Shown here: piece by piece, positions 37,101-43,432 of the stretch
Layout of the letters: each line of letters opens with the position of its first letter
Position numbering within the stretch: position 1 is the stretch's first letter
Assembly: GCF_921293095.1 (NCBI RefSeq)
Contig: NC_060259.1
Location: 45,055,812 to 45,119,811, forward strand
Direction: 5' to 3'
Origin: Ischnura elegans
Lineage: Eukaryota > Arthropoda > Insecta > Odonata > Coenagrionidae
Length of the DNA: 64,000 nt
Translations under genes and position numbers: made by a program
The notes under the pieces: generated by a model
What the model was told of the DNA's origin: nothing
The model's input: the letters and a program-made list of their open reading frames with translations, nothing else
Database searches by the model: none

Positions 37101-39625
37101 CATAACTCTTTAGAGCAGTGCATTAATATTAATCAAGAGAGACATTGGGGTCACTCCTTTTACCTTGATGGAGGAAAGAATAACTCGTCAAAGAGGTGCA
37201 CAAGGTTTATTTCGTCAGCCAATAAACTAAGCATCTAAGCATCATGGACACAATAGGTGTGACCTTGCCACTATTAAATCGCTATGCACTACTCAACTAA
37301 AAAACTTCCCTGCTTGTGGGCATGGAGTCTATTCAAGATCCATGACACCCACTTTCCCCCCTCCAACCTTCTAAAGTCCCTTCTGGGTACATATATATTT
37401 ACAGGACATGCTAAAAATATTTGTGAGGGCAAATGCTCCAAAATTTTTTTTTGAGAAGGGTTTTGTGAAGAAGGCATTTGCAAAATTTTGGTAACACGAG
37501 CATATTTTTATGCTGAAATCGTCTTGAATAACTCACTACTTTTTTTACATTGCTCGTACTTTTAATTTAGAATCTACTAACAAAGTTATTTTGGATTGTG
37601 GTTTGGAGTGAGTTATGCATAAGAGCATCACTCCATTAAAGATTTCCCATTGATTAGGATATTTTTAGGATGCTAACTAGGTGAGAAGATTATGGCTGAA
37701 AGCGATCTTTCTAATAACTATCTCTGTGACTAGGTGGGGCCAGACAAATCTGACCTCTATAGTTTGTACTTCTTAAAATACCTAACTTAACAGTTAACCA
37801 TAGCTTTTATTAAAATCCTTGTTTATTTGATCCACATTATTCCGTTAATTGTAGTGATTTCTCATATGTTAGGAGTCATATGAAATCATGGCAATCGAAA
37901 CACAAAAGGAAGACAAGAAGGAAAAGCATTTTGCCATAATGCTTGCTAGTTTGTCCATTTTCAGCCACTCGCTGCCACAAGAAGTGCTGTTTATTGCCAT
38001 GTCAGAATGCACTGTTAGAGGAGTGGGTGAAGAGTTGACACTTCCTCTAAGGCATGCTTTTCGGAATAATTTTGGTCTTTCTCTATGGCGGTGGTCTATT
38101 CTTTTGTCTGGGACTGTACTTAACAGTTGGAAAATTACTGGTGAATCATTAAATTAATAACTCTGTGGTAGTAATGACTAATCCTAATTTTGATAATAAT
38201 ATGTTATTTTTTCTAATAGCTTGCAGAAATGGTGAACCTACATTTTCTTAGTTTGATGGAAGCTCTTCTGGAATGCAACTCAACAATCCTGAGCAAGCTA
38301 CTCCCTCTCTGGAGCCCTGTGCTATTTGCTTATCATACACAGGTATAAACTTGTTTTTGTCGGTTGAAAGCTTTCCTGGTCAGGAAAGTGTTTGTTCATC
38401 AGTTTTTATGTGATATTTCTTCTTGTTGTTGGTCCTTGTATAATAAATTTTGGTGCTGGTTTTTGCGAAGCGTAAGTTGGCTACAAGGAATAGTCAGATC
38501 AAATATGTCAGATCTAAATACATATCTGTTTTACCAGAAAATGAAATCAAATCCAAAATCACTGAAAATGTGGGATCTGAATTGGAAATTTAAAAAAATG
38601 GCAGATGAAGCATTCTGTGTGAGGGAGTAAAAGATCCGTTCCAAATCTGTTTTTGCAAGCTACGTTTATGAGCAAATATTGTGTTGGTTCAGTTTTGTAG
38701 AGGGTAAATATGTAGGATATGGAGTGCTATGAATGAATTTATATGCCTCTCGCTAAATCATATAGTTTACAGTTACCGTGGAGCCTGTGTATAAAAATGT
38801 TGGGGGGGTAAGGTTTACTTTGTTATAGCCAGACTTTTTATGTGTGGGCCATCTCTTGTGAACTTCAATCGAACTTCAAACCTGCTGTAAACCAAATTCT
38901 GCTGTAATATTGCAGCAATTATTCTGTAGCACAGAATGGAAAAAAAATTGTGAAAGCATGTAGAAAAAGAGTTTACAGTCAAATCGACCAAGAAAACAAG
39001 CTATTAGAACTTATCATCTCCCCTTACTTCTAAAGAATTCTATATCAGAGATACTCAAATGGCTGTGCCAATTCCTCAGTCTTTAGCACTGTTTGTCTAG
39101 TATGGTTTTACAACTCTAGTATTTCAGAAGAATTCAAACTTTTTTCTTTATATGCAATTTTATTATCTTCATTTTTTACTCCTTCATTTCTTCTTCACAT
39201 TTTGCTCTGTAGCCTAGTTTATTGTGCCTGAAGATAAAGCATAGTAACTGTTTACTTATTTGGTGAATCGATTCGCAATATTTTTGAAATCATGATTGCA
39301 TATTTACCTATGGTCATGATGTCTTTTCATACAGCTGCCTGGGCATCTACAAGTGCGACTACAAGGGTGCAGAAATTTCCCTCCTTCAGGATCTCCAACC
39401 CCTGGATGTCCTCCTTCCTCCCCCACATCTAGCCAATCTCAACAGGTCAGCCGGGGAAGCAAACTACATTCACTAACTTCTCAATCGAGATCACCTTCTC
39501 AAAATTGTGGAAACACAAGACCAGCTTGTCGTGGGGCCTTATTACGCTGGCTGCAGCGTTTGCAATTTAAGATGGGTCAAATTGAACTGCAGTCATCTGC
39601 AGCCACTCAGTTTTACTCAGTGTAG
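1038..39625 (+). CDS. unc-79: unc-79, NALCN channel complex subunit, 3' part of gene (12 exons)
   Basis: Encodes the C-terminal ~859 residues of UNC-79. By family knowledge UNC-79 is a very large (about 2,600 residue) helical-repeat protein that, with UNC-80, stabilises and localises the sodium-leak channel NALCN (narrow abdomen in flies) at the neuronal plasma membrane. Coding parts: 1038-1178, 2040-2194, 8153-8247, 11574-12206, 16875-16985, 17754-17870, 28114-28311, 30058-30233, 33733-34132, 34824-34964, 38220-38342, 39335-39625. All junctions keep frame and use GT..AG. Family signatures include RHLPWLYNAPSSLQQG running into PREFIDCVAHIRLLSWLLLG, and HVADHVQVILAGFAEQSKAS. The C-terminus ends ATQFYSV, close to the UNC79 C-terminus as I remember it. 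UNC-80 was considered and fits worse. Odd points are two low-complexity insertions and a heavy transposon load in the introns. The 5' two thirds of the gene lie outside the window. Confidence 0.9.
1179..2039. other. unc-79 intron, nothing recognised
   Basis: 861 bases of AT-rich sequence. I found no paired ends, exon-like block or RNA gene here. Confidence 0.5.
2040..2194 (+). CDS. unc-79: unc-79 exon b
   Basis: Acceptor aattttcag, donor GTAATT. Encodes VALNATYPWQSETNIYLPGG and then QFLRCVLHQLAPNGVFVQMF, a strongly conserved UNC-79 stretch. It ends with one base (G) that pairs with AT of the next exon to give aspartate. Confidence 0.9.
2572..3154. mobile_element. Tigger/pogo-like non-autonomous transposon, copy 1 (583 bp)
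   Basis: The left end is CAGTGGAACCTCGTTAAAGC; the right end reads inwards CAGTGCAACCTCGATATAAC. TA flanks both sides (2570-2571 and 3155-3156). It is almost identical to 5587-6170, and its interior is related to the longer reverse copy at 40142-41857, which holds transposase fragments. The open frames inside are not a gene. Confidence 0.85.
5587..6170. mobile_element. Tigger/pogo-like non-autonomous transposon, copy 2 (584 bp), nested
   Basis: The same ends and interior as 2572-3154, in the same orientation and differing at scattered bases. TA flanks at 5585-5586 and 6171-6172. It sits inside the larger element 3512-7681, so it jumped later than its host. Confidence 0.88.
7062..7470 (+). 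pseudogene. Probable C-terminal tail of a Tigger-like transposase
   Basis: In frame from 7162 (after a TGA at 7159-7161) to the stop before 7474, the peptide is acidic in the middle (VEFEEESD) and ends TFEKDLQQSKIKDFFHPK. Tigger/jerky transposases commonly finish with a short Gln/Ser-Lys-Ile-x-x-Phe-Phe tail, so this fits the last part of the transposase of element 3512-7681. No catalytic motif is visible upstream. The similarity is pattern-level only. Confidence 0.45.
8153..8247 (+). CDS. unc-79: unc-79 exon c
   Basis: Acceptor catattttag, donor GTTTGT. Encodes a run of about 31 residues including MRFFR and SVAQALLDFNELNPIAPLQL, highly conserved in UNC-79. It ends on a whole codon (GAG). 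Confidence 0.9.
8315..9237. mobile_element. Tigger/pogo-like element (923 bp)
   Basis: The left end is CAGTAAACTCTCGTTATTAC; the right end reads inwards CAGTAGACTCTCGTTAATAC. TA flanks at 8313-8314 and 9238-9239. It starts 67 bases after an unc-79 donor site. No transposase reading frame was recognised. Relatives are 15711-16259 and the partial end at 1-363. Confidence 0.8.
9240..11113. other. unc-79 intron, nothing recognised
   Basis: About 1.9 kb of AT-rich intron with only short open frames of no recognisable family. I found no matching end pairs. Confidence 0.45.
11122..11381. mobile_element. hAT-type MITE with G/C-run core (260 bp)
   Basis: Begins CAGTGGCGGATA and ends TATCCACTACTG, imperfect inverted ends. 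An exact 8-bp duplication TTTATTAC lies at 11114-11121 and 11382-11389. Just inside the left end is a run of G followed by a run of C. The same layout is seen at 33213-33497 and 47842-48095. 8-bp duplications are the hallmark of hAT transposition. Confidence 0.85.
11574..12206 (+). CDS. unc-79: unc-79 exon d, with glycine-rich insertion
   Basis: Acceptor ttctttccag, donor GTTTCT; 633 bases, 211 codons, starting and ending on whole codons. The N-terminal ~30 residues (LPCILHNVACYLDCLPLLE) and C-terminal ~55 residues (SQMELLFRRLVLSL, then IRALLRIMAAILKVPGVASF) are family-like. Between them lie about 120 residues of Gly/Pro/Ser/Met/Ala-rich low complexity with no counterpart that I recall in vertebrate UNC79. 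The insertion is GC-rich, unlike the surrounding AT-rich DNA, so all other frames are open too; those overlapping open frames are by-products. Confidence 0.88.
12363..14767. mobile_element. Candidate DNA transposon with short CAGGG ends
   Basis: The left end reads CAGGGATATTC and the right end reads inwards CAGGGTTATTC. CAG flanks each side (12360-12362, 14768-14770). Both termini also share text around GGCCATATG. The match is short, so the boundaries are provisional. The interior holds a GC-richer block, listed separately. Confidence 0.4.
12616..13650. repeat. GC-rich repeat-like block, possibly LTR-derived
   Basis: Richer in G and C than its surroundings, with CA repeats near 13544-13555 and open frames on both strands that resemble no protein. 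It begins TGTGACGG, in the style of an LTR start, and is comparable in texture to the probable LTR at 23432-26466. I could not fix a right boundary or target duplication. Confidence 0.25.
14771..15710. other. unc-79 intron, nothing recognised
   Basis: AT-rich sequence with no exon signal, RNA or end pair that I can support. Confidence 0.45.
15711..16259. mobile_element. Decayed Tigger/pogo-like element (549 bp)
   Basis: The left end CAGTAAACTCTTGTTAATAC matches the family of 8315-9237. The right end reads inwards CAGAAATACCTTGATAATAC. Interior text near the right end (gttggg..gcttcata) also matches that element. A TA follows on the right; the left flank is CA, presumably mutated. Confidence 0.6.
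16875..16985 (+). CDS. unc-79: unc-79 exon e
   Basis: Acceptor aatttttcag, donor GTAGTA; 37 whole codons. Contains ILDPFSKVLSCAIQNH and LVDLCYLCNRAF, conserved in UNC-79. Confidence 0.9.
16986..17753. other. unc-79 intron, nothing recognised
   Basis: 768 bases. The open frame at 17279-17527 (82 codons) has no recognised family and no clear splice sites in phase with the flanking exons. Confidence 0.45.
17754..17870 (+). CDS. unc-79: unc-79 exon f
   Basis: Acceptor cattctcag, donor GTATGT; 39 whole codons. Encodes ERDKLLLTRMVIFELVQALK and TSIPDTNFLMLINFVLQ, matching the family. It joins directly to the exon at 28114 across a 10.2-kb intron packed with transposons. Confidence 0.9.
18691..18817. 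mobile_element. Small foldback element (127 bp)
   Basis: The left arm CTGCTTTCAGACAAAACGA (18691-18709) is the exact reverse complement of 18799-18817. A degenerate inner copy of the arm (gtcgtctgaaagcgg) occurs near 18747. It looks like a MITE remnant. No target duplication is certain, so no superfamily is given. Confidence 0.6.
19222..20075. mobile_element. Tigger/pogo-like element (854 bp), nested
   Basis: The left end is CAGTGAGTCCTCGTTTAACG; the right end reads inwards CAGTGAGTCCTTGTTCTACG. TA flanks at 19220-19221 and 20076-20077. Both ends carry further gtgacgtta-type motifs. A second copy, interrupted by later insertions, is 23269-27060. No coding capacity is recognised. Confidence 0.85.
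20482..20674 (-). pseudogene. Tigger/CENP-B-type transposase N-terminus, broken
   Basis: Read on the minus strand from ATG at 20674-20672 the peptide begins MALPKKQVRILKDGLKIIED, then after one in-frame stop KRVNIAECLGMSAST. This is the helix-turn-helix start used by pogo/Tigger/CENP-B proteins (basic start, then the I-A-x-x-L-G-M-S-x-S-T turn). At least two stop codons break it. A more decayed copy of the same stretch is at about 24900-25020, inside an element with hAT ends. Confidence 0.6.
21206..21671. mobile_element. hAT-type MITE (466 bp), nested
   Basis: CAGGGTTCCCACTCAACCGT at the left; the right end reads inwards CAGGGTTCCCACTCTAACTA. The inner text repeats ccgtgaat. CAGGG(T)TCCCA ends are typical of hAT MITEs. 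Flanks are atgttg and atgtcg, a decayed duplication. The uninterrupted relative of the host text at 25276-25300 confirms the insertion site. Confidence 0.75.
22340..23021. other. unc-79 intron, nothing recognised
   Basis: AT-rich sequence between two transposon clusters, with no supported feature. Confidence 0.45.
23432..26466. mobile_element. Probable solo LTR (about 1.34 kb without its own insertion)
   Basis: Starts TGTGGCATCCCACC and ends CCATTACA, the TG..CA layout of LTRs. A 4-bp duplication ATAT lies at 23428-23431 and 26467-26470. The undisturbed sequence in 19222-20075 has a single ATAT at this point, which proves an insertion. No second LTR, primer site or coding region was found, so a solo LTR is the simplest reading. 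CA-rich runs occur near 24584-24604. It contains element 24626-26308. Confidence 0.65.
24626..26308. mobile_element. hAT-type element B (1.68 kb), innermost of the nest
   Basis: The left end is TAGAGATGGGTCGAATAGCA; the right end reads inwards TAGAGATGTGCGAATAGTAT. An exact 8-bp duplication GCGTAAAC lies at 24618-24625 and 26309-26316. Both termini carry many tcgaatattcgaat units. The interior from about 24755 to 25990 is related to the inside of the Tigger-like element 19094-22337, including the transposase-start region. About 282 bases are tandemly duplicated (25406 onward and 25690 onward). Confidence 0.88.
28114..28311 (+). CDS. unc-79: unc-79 exon g
   Basis: Acceptor tactatgtag, donor GTAATT; 66 whole codons. 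Starts DAGGCLPLRVLLEEE, runs through a Pro/Ser/Ala-rich linker and ends LSDCLDFLSDFHTLSKIK, as in the family. The acceptor region lies just after the 3' duplication of hAT element A. Confidence 0.9.
28571..29483. mobile_element. hAT-type element C (913 bp) with nested SINE
   Basis: The left end is TAGAGATGGGCCGAATAGCA; the right end reads inwards CAGGGATGGACATTCGAATA. An exact 8-bp duplication CTCAAAAT lies at 28563-28570 and 29484-29491. Same end family as 24626-26308 and 57649-59936. It contains the short SINE-like copy 28634-28783. Confidence 0.88.
28634..28783. repeat. Hairpin SINE-like retroposon, short copy (150 bp)
   Basis: Starts near tataccgggactagcc and ends ggatttttcgc, with a 12-bp duplication acataatttttt at 28622-28633 and 28784-28795. 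Its second half is one long hairpin: tgcgaaaaatccacag..aatcattcgcc pairs with ggcgaatgatt..ctttgtggatttttcgca. Compared with 60523-60897 it lacks the tRNA-like middle. Confidence 0.7.
30058..30233 (+). CDS. unc-79: unc-79 exon h
   Basis: Acceptor ccctttcag, donor GTAGAT. Contains NEDTLGGTIKSGVAQFVALE and RHLPWLYNAPSSLQQG, diagnostic for UNC-79. It ends GG, joined to G of the next exon to give glycine. Confidence 0.92.
30613..31319. mobile_element. Decayed Tigger/pogo-like element (707 bp)
   Basis: The left end is CAGCAGACACCCAATTATCC; the right end reads inwards CAGTACACTCCCAATTATTC. TA on the right, AA on the left. Both ends continue with ttatccg motifs. The open frames inside have no recognised function. 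A TAT microsatellite precedes it (about 30585-30603). Confidence 0.65.
31461..33065. mobile_element. PIF/Harbinger-type element (1.6 kb), decayed
   Basis: The left end is GGCCCAGTTTCACCAACAC; the right end reads inwards GGGCCAGTTTCACCAACGAG. TGA flanks both sides (31458-31460, 33066-33068), a 3-bp duplication as in PIF/Harbinger. Further inverted cggataatattctc motifs lie inside both ends. An open frame on the minus strand (32877-32662) contains RRPRSLWINERADYFNIYGE, which vaguely resembles the start of insect Harbinger transposases. A tRNA-Glu-like fossil lies inside. Confidence 0.65.
32405..32472 (-). pseudogene. tRNA-Glu(CTC)-like pseudogene
   Basis: Minus-strand text GTTGGTGTAGTGGT matches a tRNA A box and CAGGGTTCGATCC a B box. 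GACTCTCACCCAGG between them matches the anticodon arm of tRNA-Glu. The spacing between the anticodon arm and T loop is too short for a full variable and T arm, and the acceptor stem does not pair. It is a tRNA fossil or tRNA-derived repeat piece, not a working tRNA. Confidence 0.55.
33213..33497. mobile_element. hAT-type MITE with G/C-run core (285 bp)
   Basis: CATGGTCGTACCCAGG at the left; the right end reads inwards CAAGGGCATACCCAGG. An exact 8-bp duplication TGTGGTGC lies at 33205-33212 and 33498-33505. A G-run and C-run follow the left end, as in 11122-11381 and 47842-48095. Confidence 0.82.
33733..34132 (+). CDS. unc-79: unc-79 exon i, with Gly/Ala/Ser insertion
   Basis: Acceptor ttctttgcag, donor GTGATT. 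Begins PREFIDCVAHIRLLSWLLLG and ends with HVADHVQVILAGFAEQSKAS and LHMSSLFHAFILCQ, all strongly conserved. The middle ~60 residues are Gly-, Ala- and Ser-rich, longer than the short linker I recall in vertebrate UNC79. It ends on a whole codon. Confidence 0.92.
34234..34701. mobile_element. hAT-type MITE (468 bp)
   Basis: The left end is TAGAGATGCGTGAAAATCG; the right end reads inwards TAGAGATACGTGAAAATCGC. An exact 8-bp duplication TATATTAT lies at 34226-34233 and 34702-34709. Both ends carry tgcgat(a) repeats. It fills most of the intron between exons i and j. Confidence 0.9.
34824..34964 (+). CDS. unc-79: unc-79 exon j
   Basis: Acceptor cattatttcag, donor GTAAGT; 47 whole codons. Contains LWTVYLEQ and FDFWGKVTPCILQLVSHCKV, as in the family. 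The next conserved exon begins at 38220. Confidence 0.9.
34965..36942. other. unc-79 intron, nothing recognised
   Basis: AT-rich. A pyrimidine-rich run of ctc/cctc units lies at about 36839-36893. No supported exon or element. Confidence 0.45.
36943..37015. mobile_element. Possible short Tigger-like remnant
   Basis: Starts TA-CAGTGGAAGCTTG and ends with GTACTG after ttataacgag. The ends are similar in style to the CAGTGGAACC family, but only about 73 bases remain and the right flank is not TA. Confidence 0.25.
37873..38157 (+). other. Unassigned open frame in the unc-79 intron
   Basis: After an acceptor-like gttag a frame stays open for about 95 codons (ESYEIMAIETQKEDKKEKHF, later FSHSLPQEVLFIAMSEC). 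It reads more like protein than noise, and its phase would fit after exon j, but UNC-79 as I know it has no such segment. A cassette exon or a pseudogene fragment are both possible. Confidence 0.3.
38220..38342 (+). CDS. unc-79: unc-79 exon k
   Basis: Acceptor tttctaatag, donor GTATAA; 41 whole codons. Starts LAEMVN and contains LHFLSLMEALLECNSTIL, conserved, then KLLPLWSPVLFAYHTQ. Confidence 0.92.
38343..39334. other. Last unc-79 intron, nothing recognised
   Basis: About 1 kb of AT-rich intron without supported features. Confidence 0.5.
39335..39625 (+). CDS. unc-79: unc-79 last exon with stop codon
   Basis: Acceptor tttcatacag; ends TAG at 39623-39625. Encodes LPGHLQVRLQGCRN, a Ser/Pro-rich linker of about 45 residues, then LLRWLQRLQFKMGQIELQSS and ATQFYSV. 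The end fits the UNC-79 C-terminus. Confidence 0.92.
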   Translation: MPGHLQVRLQGCRNFPPSGSPTPGCPPSSPTSSQSQQVSRGSKLHSLTSQSRSPSQNCGNTRPACRGALLRWLQRLQFKMGQIELQSSAATQFYSV

Positions 39626-40141
39626 TCACAAAGTTTCGTTAAATCAATTGTTGTATCAGTATTAAGTACATGGATTAGTTAATGTTGCTATTGTTTACTG
39701 TTGAATGTATGTATTTCTATAGATTATAGTTTTAAGGAGTGAAGCACAAAACATTTAACAGAATTAGTTGTTTATAAACAATGTTGTCTGTAATTGAAAT
39801 TTTATTGTTGGAGTTGTTACTTGACTTGAATATTTGATGTTTATGAAATTATTTATTTTGGATACTGGTTTGTGAAAGAATTCTGATTATTTTGTCTGCA
39901 TCTCTGTCATTCAAGATGTAAAGGAAAAGTTTTGTTTTACCTGAAAATCCTATCAAGAGGGTAAATATAAGCCTATCTTGGGAAACCTTTTTTTAGTTTC
40001 ACGGCAGAATATTTTGCTGTAGTCCTATTCAGGAGCTGAGCTATTAATTTTATTCTATTAATCACTGGAGCATATTTTTAATTACTTTAGGGTATCTTTG
40101 AATAATGCCATATTACATGATTCTCTTATATTAATTGAATA
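39626..40141 (+). other. unc-79 3' untranslated region (probable)
   Basis: AT-rich, with no AATAAA or ATTAAA before the transposon that begins at 40142. The first AATAAA downstream of the stop is at 40180-40185, inside that transposon. Confidence 0.45.
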
Positions 40142-41857
40142 CAGTGCAACCTCGATTAAACGAGACACCATGGTGCTCAAATAAACACTTGCTATAGCGA
40201 ACTTTTGCTTTACCAGAGGTGGATCAAATGATAGCCAATAAACCTATTGTCAACACTTATGTAGGATCAGGATTGGCGCAGCAACAGTGACATTTCTATC
40301 CAATAAACTTCAGCATTAATCCAGACGAAAAGCGATTTTTTTTGCATCAATAAATTTCTTTACCTTGCTAACGAACTAGTCATTCAAATTATGAGTGCCG
40401 AACATAATGAAAATCATGCAAAGCATTACTCTTTCAAACATTGTCCCAATGCACAACCAACAAAGCCACTTTTCTATGAACTTCGTGCATTTACGTGATC
40501 GTTCTATTATTTGGTATTTTTCGCTGAAAATTCAAACAATTACTCATAAAACTATCGCCGTTATTTAATGCCTCAAATGCTTCCATTGGTGTTTGCCCAT
40601 TGCATCTGTAAGTTTCGCGGAGGTTATGTAAAATACGTACCGCATTTGTTTCTGCAGATGAAAAGGGTGGAAGGTACAGTTAGAACCACCTGCCTCGGAA
40701 GACGTTTTCTATCACCCAATGTAATATCTTCATTATCTACACTTTAACGTCCTCTAAGCTTATATAATGATGTGATTAAAATTGCTGTTGTTTCAAAAAC
40801 AAAAAGTTCCATTTTGAGTGTTAAGCCCGCGACGTCATTGAAATAATACATGGAGTGTATCCACAGCACTGCAATAAAAACGAATTGAATAACAATTGGT
40901 AATAAAAGAAAAGATATTAACTTGGTATTATTTCATGAAAAATATAACGCAGATAATATGCTGATTTCACTCACAAGTAAAACGAAAGCAAGCTGCAAGA
41001 AACTGCGACTGGTATAACACACATGAGTAATATGCAAGAAATAAAAGAAAAAGGGTACACATCTGAAGGACCATAGAGCCAGCAAAACTTATAAGTAAGA
41101 ATTCATTGATTTAAAATTCTCATTTATGACAGCAAAACATGAAAAATATTTAAGATTATTTTAAATTTAATAAATTAAAAGTGTAGCATCAGCTTTTCAC
41201 ATATGCTATGGCTAACAGTGCATTACCTGCCTCTAGAAGCATCGTGGCAAGAAAAATTCTGCACTGGAAGAATTTTTTTGGGAAGTAGATTGTAAAAGAG
41301 TTCTGTTTAGTGTGCGTTATATCATTTGGGGAATATTTCTTGAGATATTCCACTAGGATCAGAGTCCTTTCTTCCACAGCTTCGGGTTTACACCGCAGGC
41401 ATCACCAGCAATTATGAAGGGTGATCGCTTTCATGCCTCAAATTGGTATAACCAACCTTCCGAACACTTGGAAGTTCTCGATTCTCAATCTATCACTGAA
41501 ATGCTCCACTTTAGCCTTTAGCATAGCCACTTTCTCAGTATAGTTCCCTCAGACTGAAGATGGTTTGCCCTCCCGCACTTCGGCAGACCTAATTTTCTCT
41601 TTGTCATTTTAAATTGTGAAGAGCGATGATCAAGCGAACAGCGATCAAATGACAGTTTACAACATGAATTTGAGACTGAGTACTCCATGTTAACTTTATT
41701 TCTTACAAATCGCCAGCAATTACAAAGATTAGGGAAAAAGATATGCACGAATTTTTTTCACATGCTAACCATAGGGTCAGTTGACAATGCATCGGCTATC
41801 TCTCGTAATGGTGGGGATCTCGCAATAGCCCGTACTCGCTTTAACGAGGTTCCACTG
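40142..41857 (-). mobile_element. Tigger-like transposon with transposase fragments (1.7 kb)
   Basis: The left end is CAGTGCAACCTCGATTAAAC; the right end reads inwards CAGTGGAACCTCGTTAAAGC. TA flanks at 40140-40141 and 41858-41859. It is a longer, inverted relative of 2572-3154 and 5587-6170. On the minus strand near 41340-41250 the pieces EYLKKYSPNDI and, one frame over, TELFYNLLPKK match the catalytic region of Tigger/jerky-type transposases around the first acidic residue. Frameshifts and stops break it. Confidence 0.78.
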
Positions 41858-41859
41858 TA

Positions 41860-42697
41860 CATGGTTCAGGTGATTGATACTATCCATCTTATAAGAAAGC
41901 AATTTATTTGATGTTATTGTTGCATACTATGTTTTAAGAAAGTTAACTACATACTATGAGCTTGAATTATTAATCAAATTATTACATTATTCATGTAAGA
42001 TTTTGTGAGCGATTGAAATATAACATGACAATATCAGACAAGAGGTCATACAAACGCATTAATTACCTTGATTCTAGGCTGTAGCCTGAAAACGTTTAGG
42101 TTTGGTTTAAGAGGGGAGAGTGTATTTTGGGGAGGAGGGTTCATATGATGGGAAACCATGTCACCCAAGCATTTTTGTGGGGTTACAAACCCCTGACCCC
42201 ACCCTCCACTTGCTACGGCCTTATCCTAATGTAGTAGCATGAATTAGTGAGATTTGAGGAATGGAAAGAGAGTCTAAATATGTAAAATGTTACTTTAAAT
42301 AATTTAAATAAACATTGAGTCAAAATCTTTGTCATTTTTATATTATATTTAACACCATTTAGTAATTGGCATCTTTAATTTTACGTTACCTTAAGACTGT
42401 GACAATTGTCAATACTCAAAATATTTGATTAAATCTCCAAAACATTGGCAGAAACGAACCCAGTGTGGGGTGCGAGGTGCCTTCACTAACAAATGCTCAC
42501 ACTTCAGAAAATCATCCTTTTTTATTTATCATAAAATCAAGGATCGATTGATATGTGAGAAAGAAAGAATGTGACAGCAACTTTTAGAAAGGATACCATC
42601 TGCTCTATGATAATGGAGAGGGTGAATGCTGTGGAATATTGGGCAGGGCTAGTATAATAAGAATATTGGTATTGCAAATTTTAAAATTATTGTAGCA
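41860..42697. other. Intergenic, nothing recognised
   Basis: AT-rich sequence between the transposon and the exon-like block, without a supported feature. Confidence 0.45.
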
Positions 42698-42832
42698 CAG
42701 GTCTCTTTGCCATTGCCCGCGGACTCCCTTACTTAGCATTTCATGTACTAGTAGATGAAAAATTGCTGACAAAAAATAATGCTCATTTATGGGAACTCCA
42801 GAGAGAGACTACTAAGAAAGGCAAGGATGCAT
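42698..42832 (+). CDS. Orphan exon-like block of unknown gene
   Basis: Between acceptor attgtagcacag and donor GTAAGT, one frame encodes GLFAIARGLPYLAFHVLVDE followed by KLLTKNNAHLWELQRETTKK. It looks like true protein sequence (helix-forming, balanced composition) but I do not recognise the family. A following acceptor (tttgcag at about 43041-43047) would add CGLLFFGQ and a stop, making it a possible last-but-one exon. Upstream partners were not found. Alternatives are a pseudogene fragment or a transposon-captured exon. Confidence 0.4.
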
Positions 42833-43432
42833 GGTAAGTGAGCCGCCTTCCTCTTCATTAAAATTCAAAACATTCATGAAATAACTTTTTTGCCTCAAGC
42901 AAGGAGAGTGCTGCACATAGTTTTTTTTAGACAATCATAAAGGCAGTATGAATCCCCACCCATTAGTTGAACTATGGGGGGGAAAGTATCCTGAGAAAAT
43001 TTGTGCCACCTCTATCACTCAGTGGAAAAATAAGTTTCCTTTGCAGTGGGTTGCTATTCTTTGGTCAATGAGAGAAATTCAAAAAAGGCAAACCATCTTC
43101 ATTTTTTCTTCGTCCATTTACTCATAATGGTGTATTGGGTGACCCTCTACCCGAGCTTGTCTCATGATGGTCTAACTCACTGGGATGGATGGTGCATTAG
43201 AAGTGCTCCCTTGAATTCTAATTCACATGTCTTCATGAAGCTACAAAATCAAACGGATTTCCTTCTCAAAATACCCCATGAAAAGAGAAATACCAGAGAA
43301 ATCTTTCTTCTGAGAGAAAAAAACGGGCAACAAGCATATTCAGTGGGTAATGCATTTGAATACAGTTGAGTTTGAAGATATTATTTGTATTAGGAGGACT
43401 GACTAGCTGTATCCATCCTTCCCTTACCCTAA

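Noticed and set aside
1038..39625. UNC-80 as the identity of the large gene
   Set aside because: The C-terminal signatures (LPWLYNAPSSLQQG, ADHVQVILAGFAEQSK, the ATQFYSV end) fit UNC-79 rather than UNC-80 as I know the two families.
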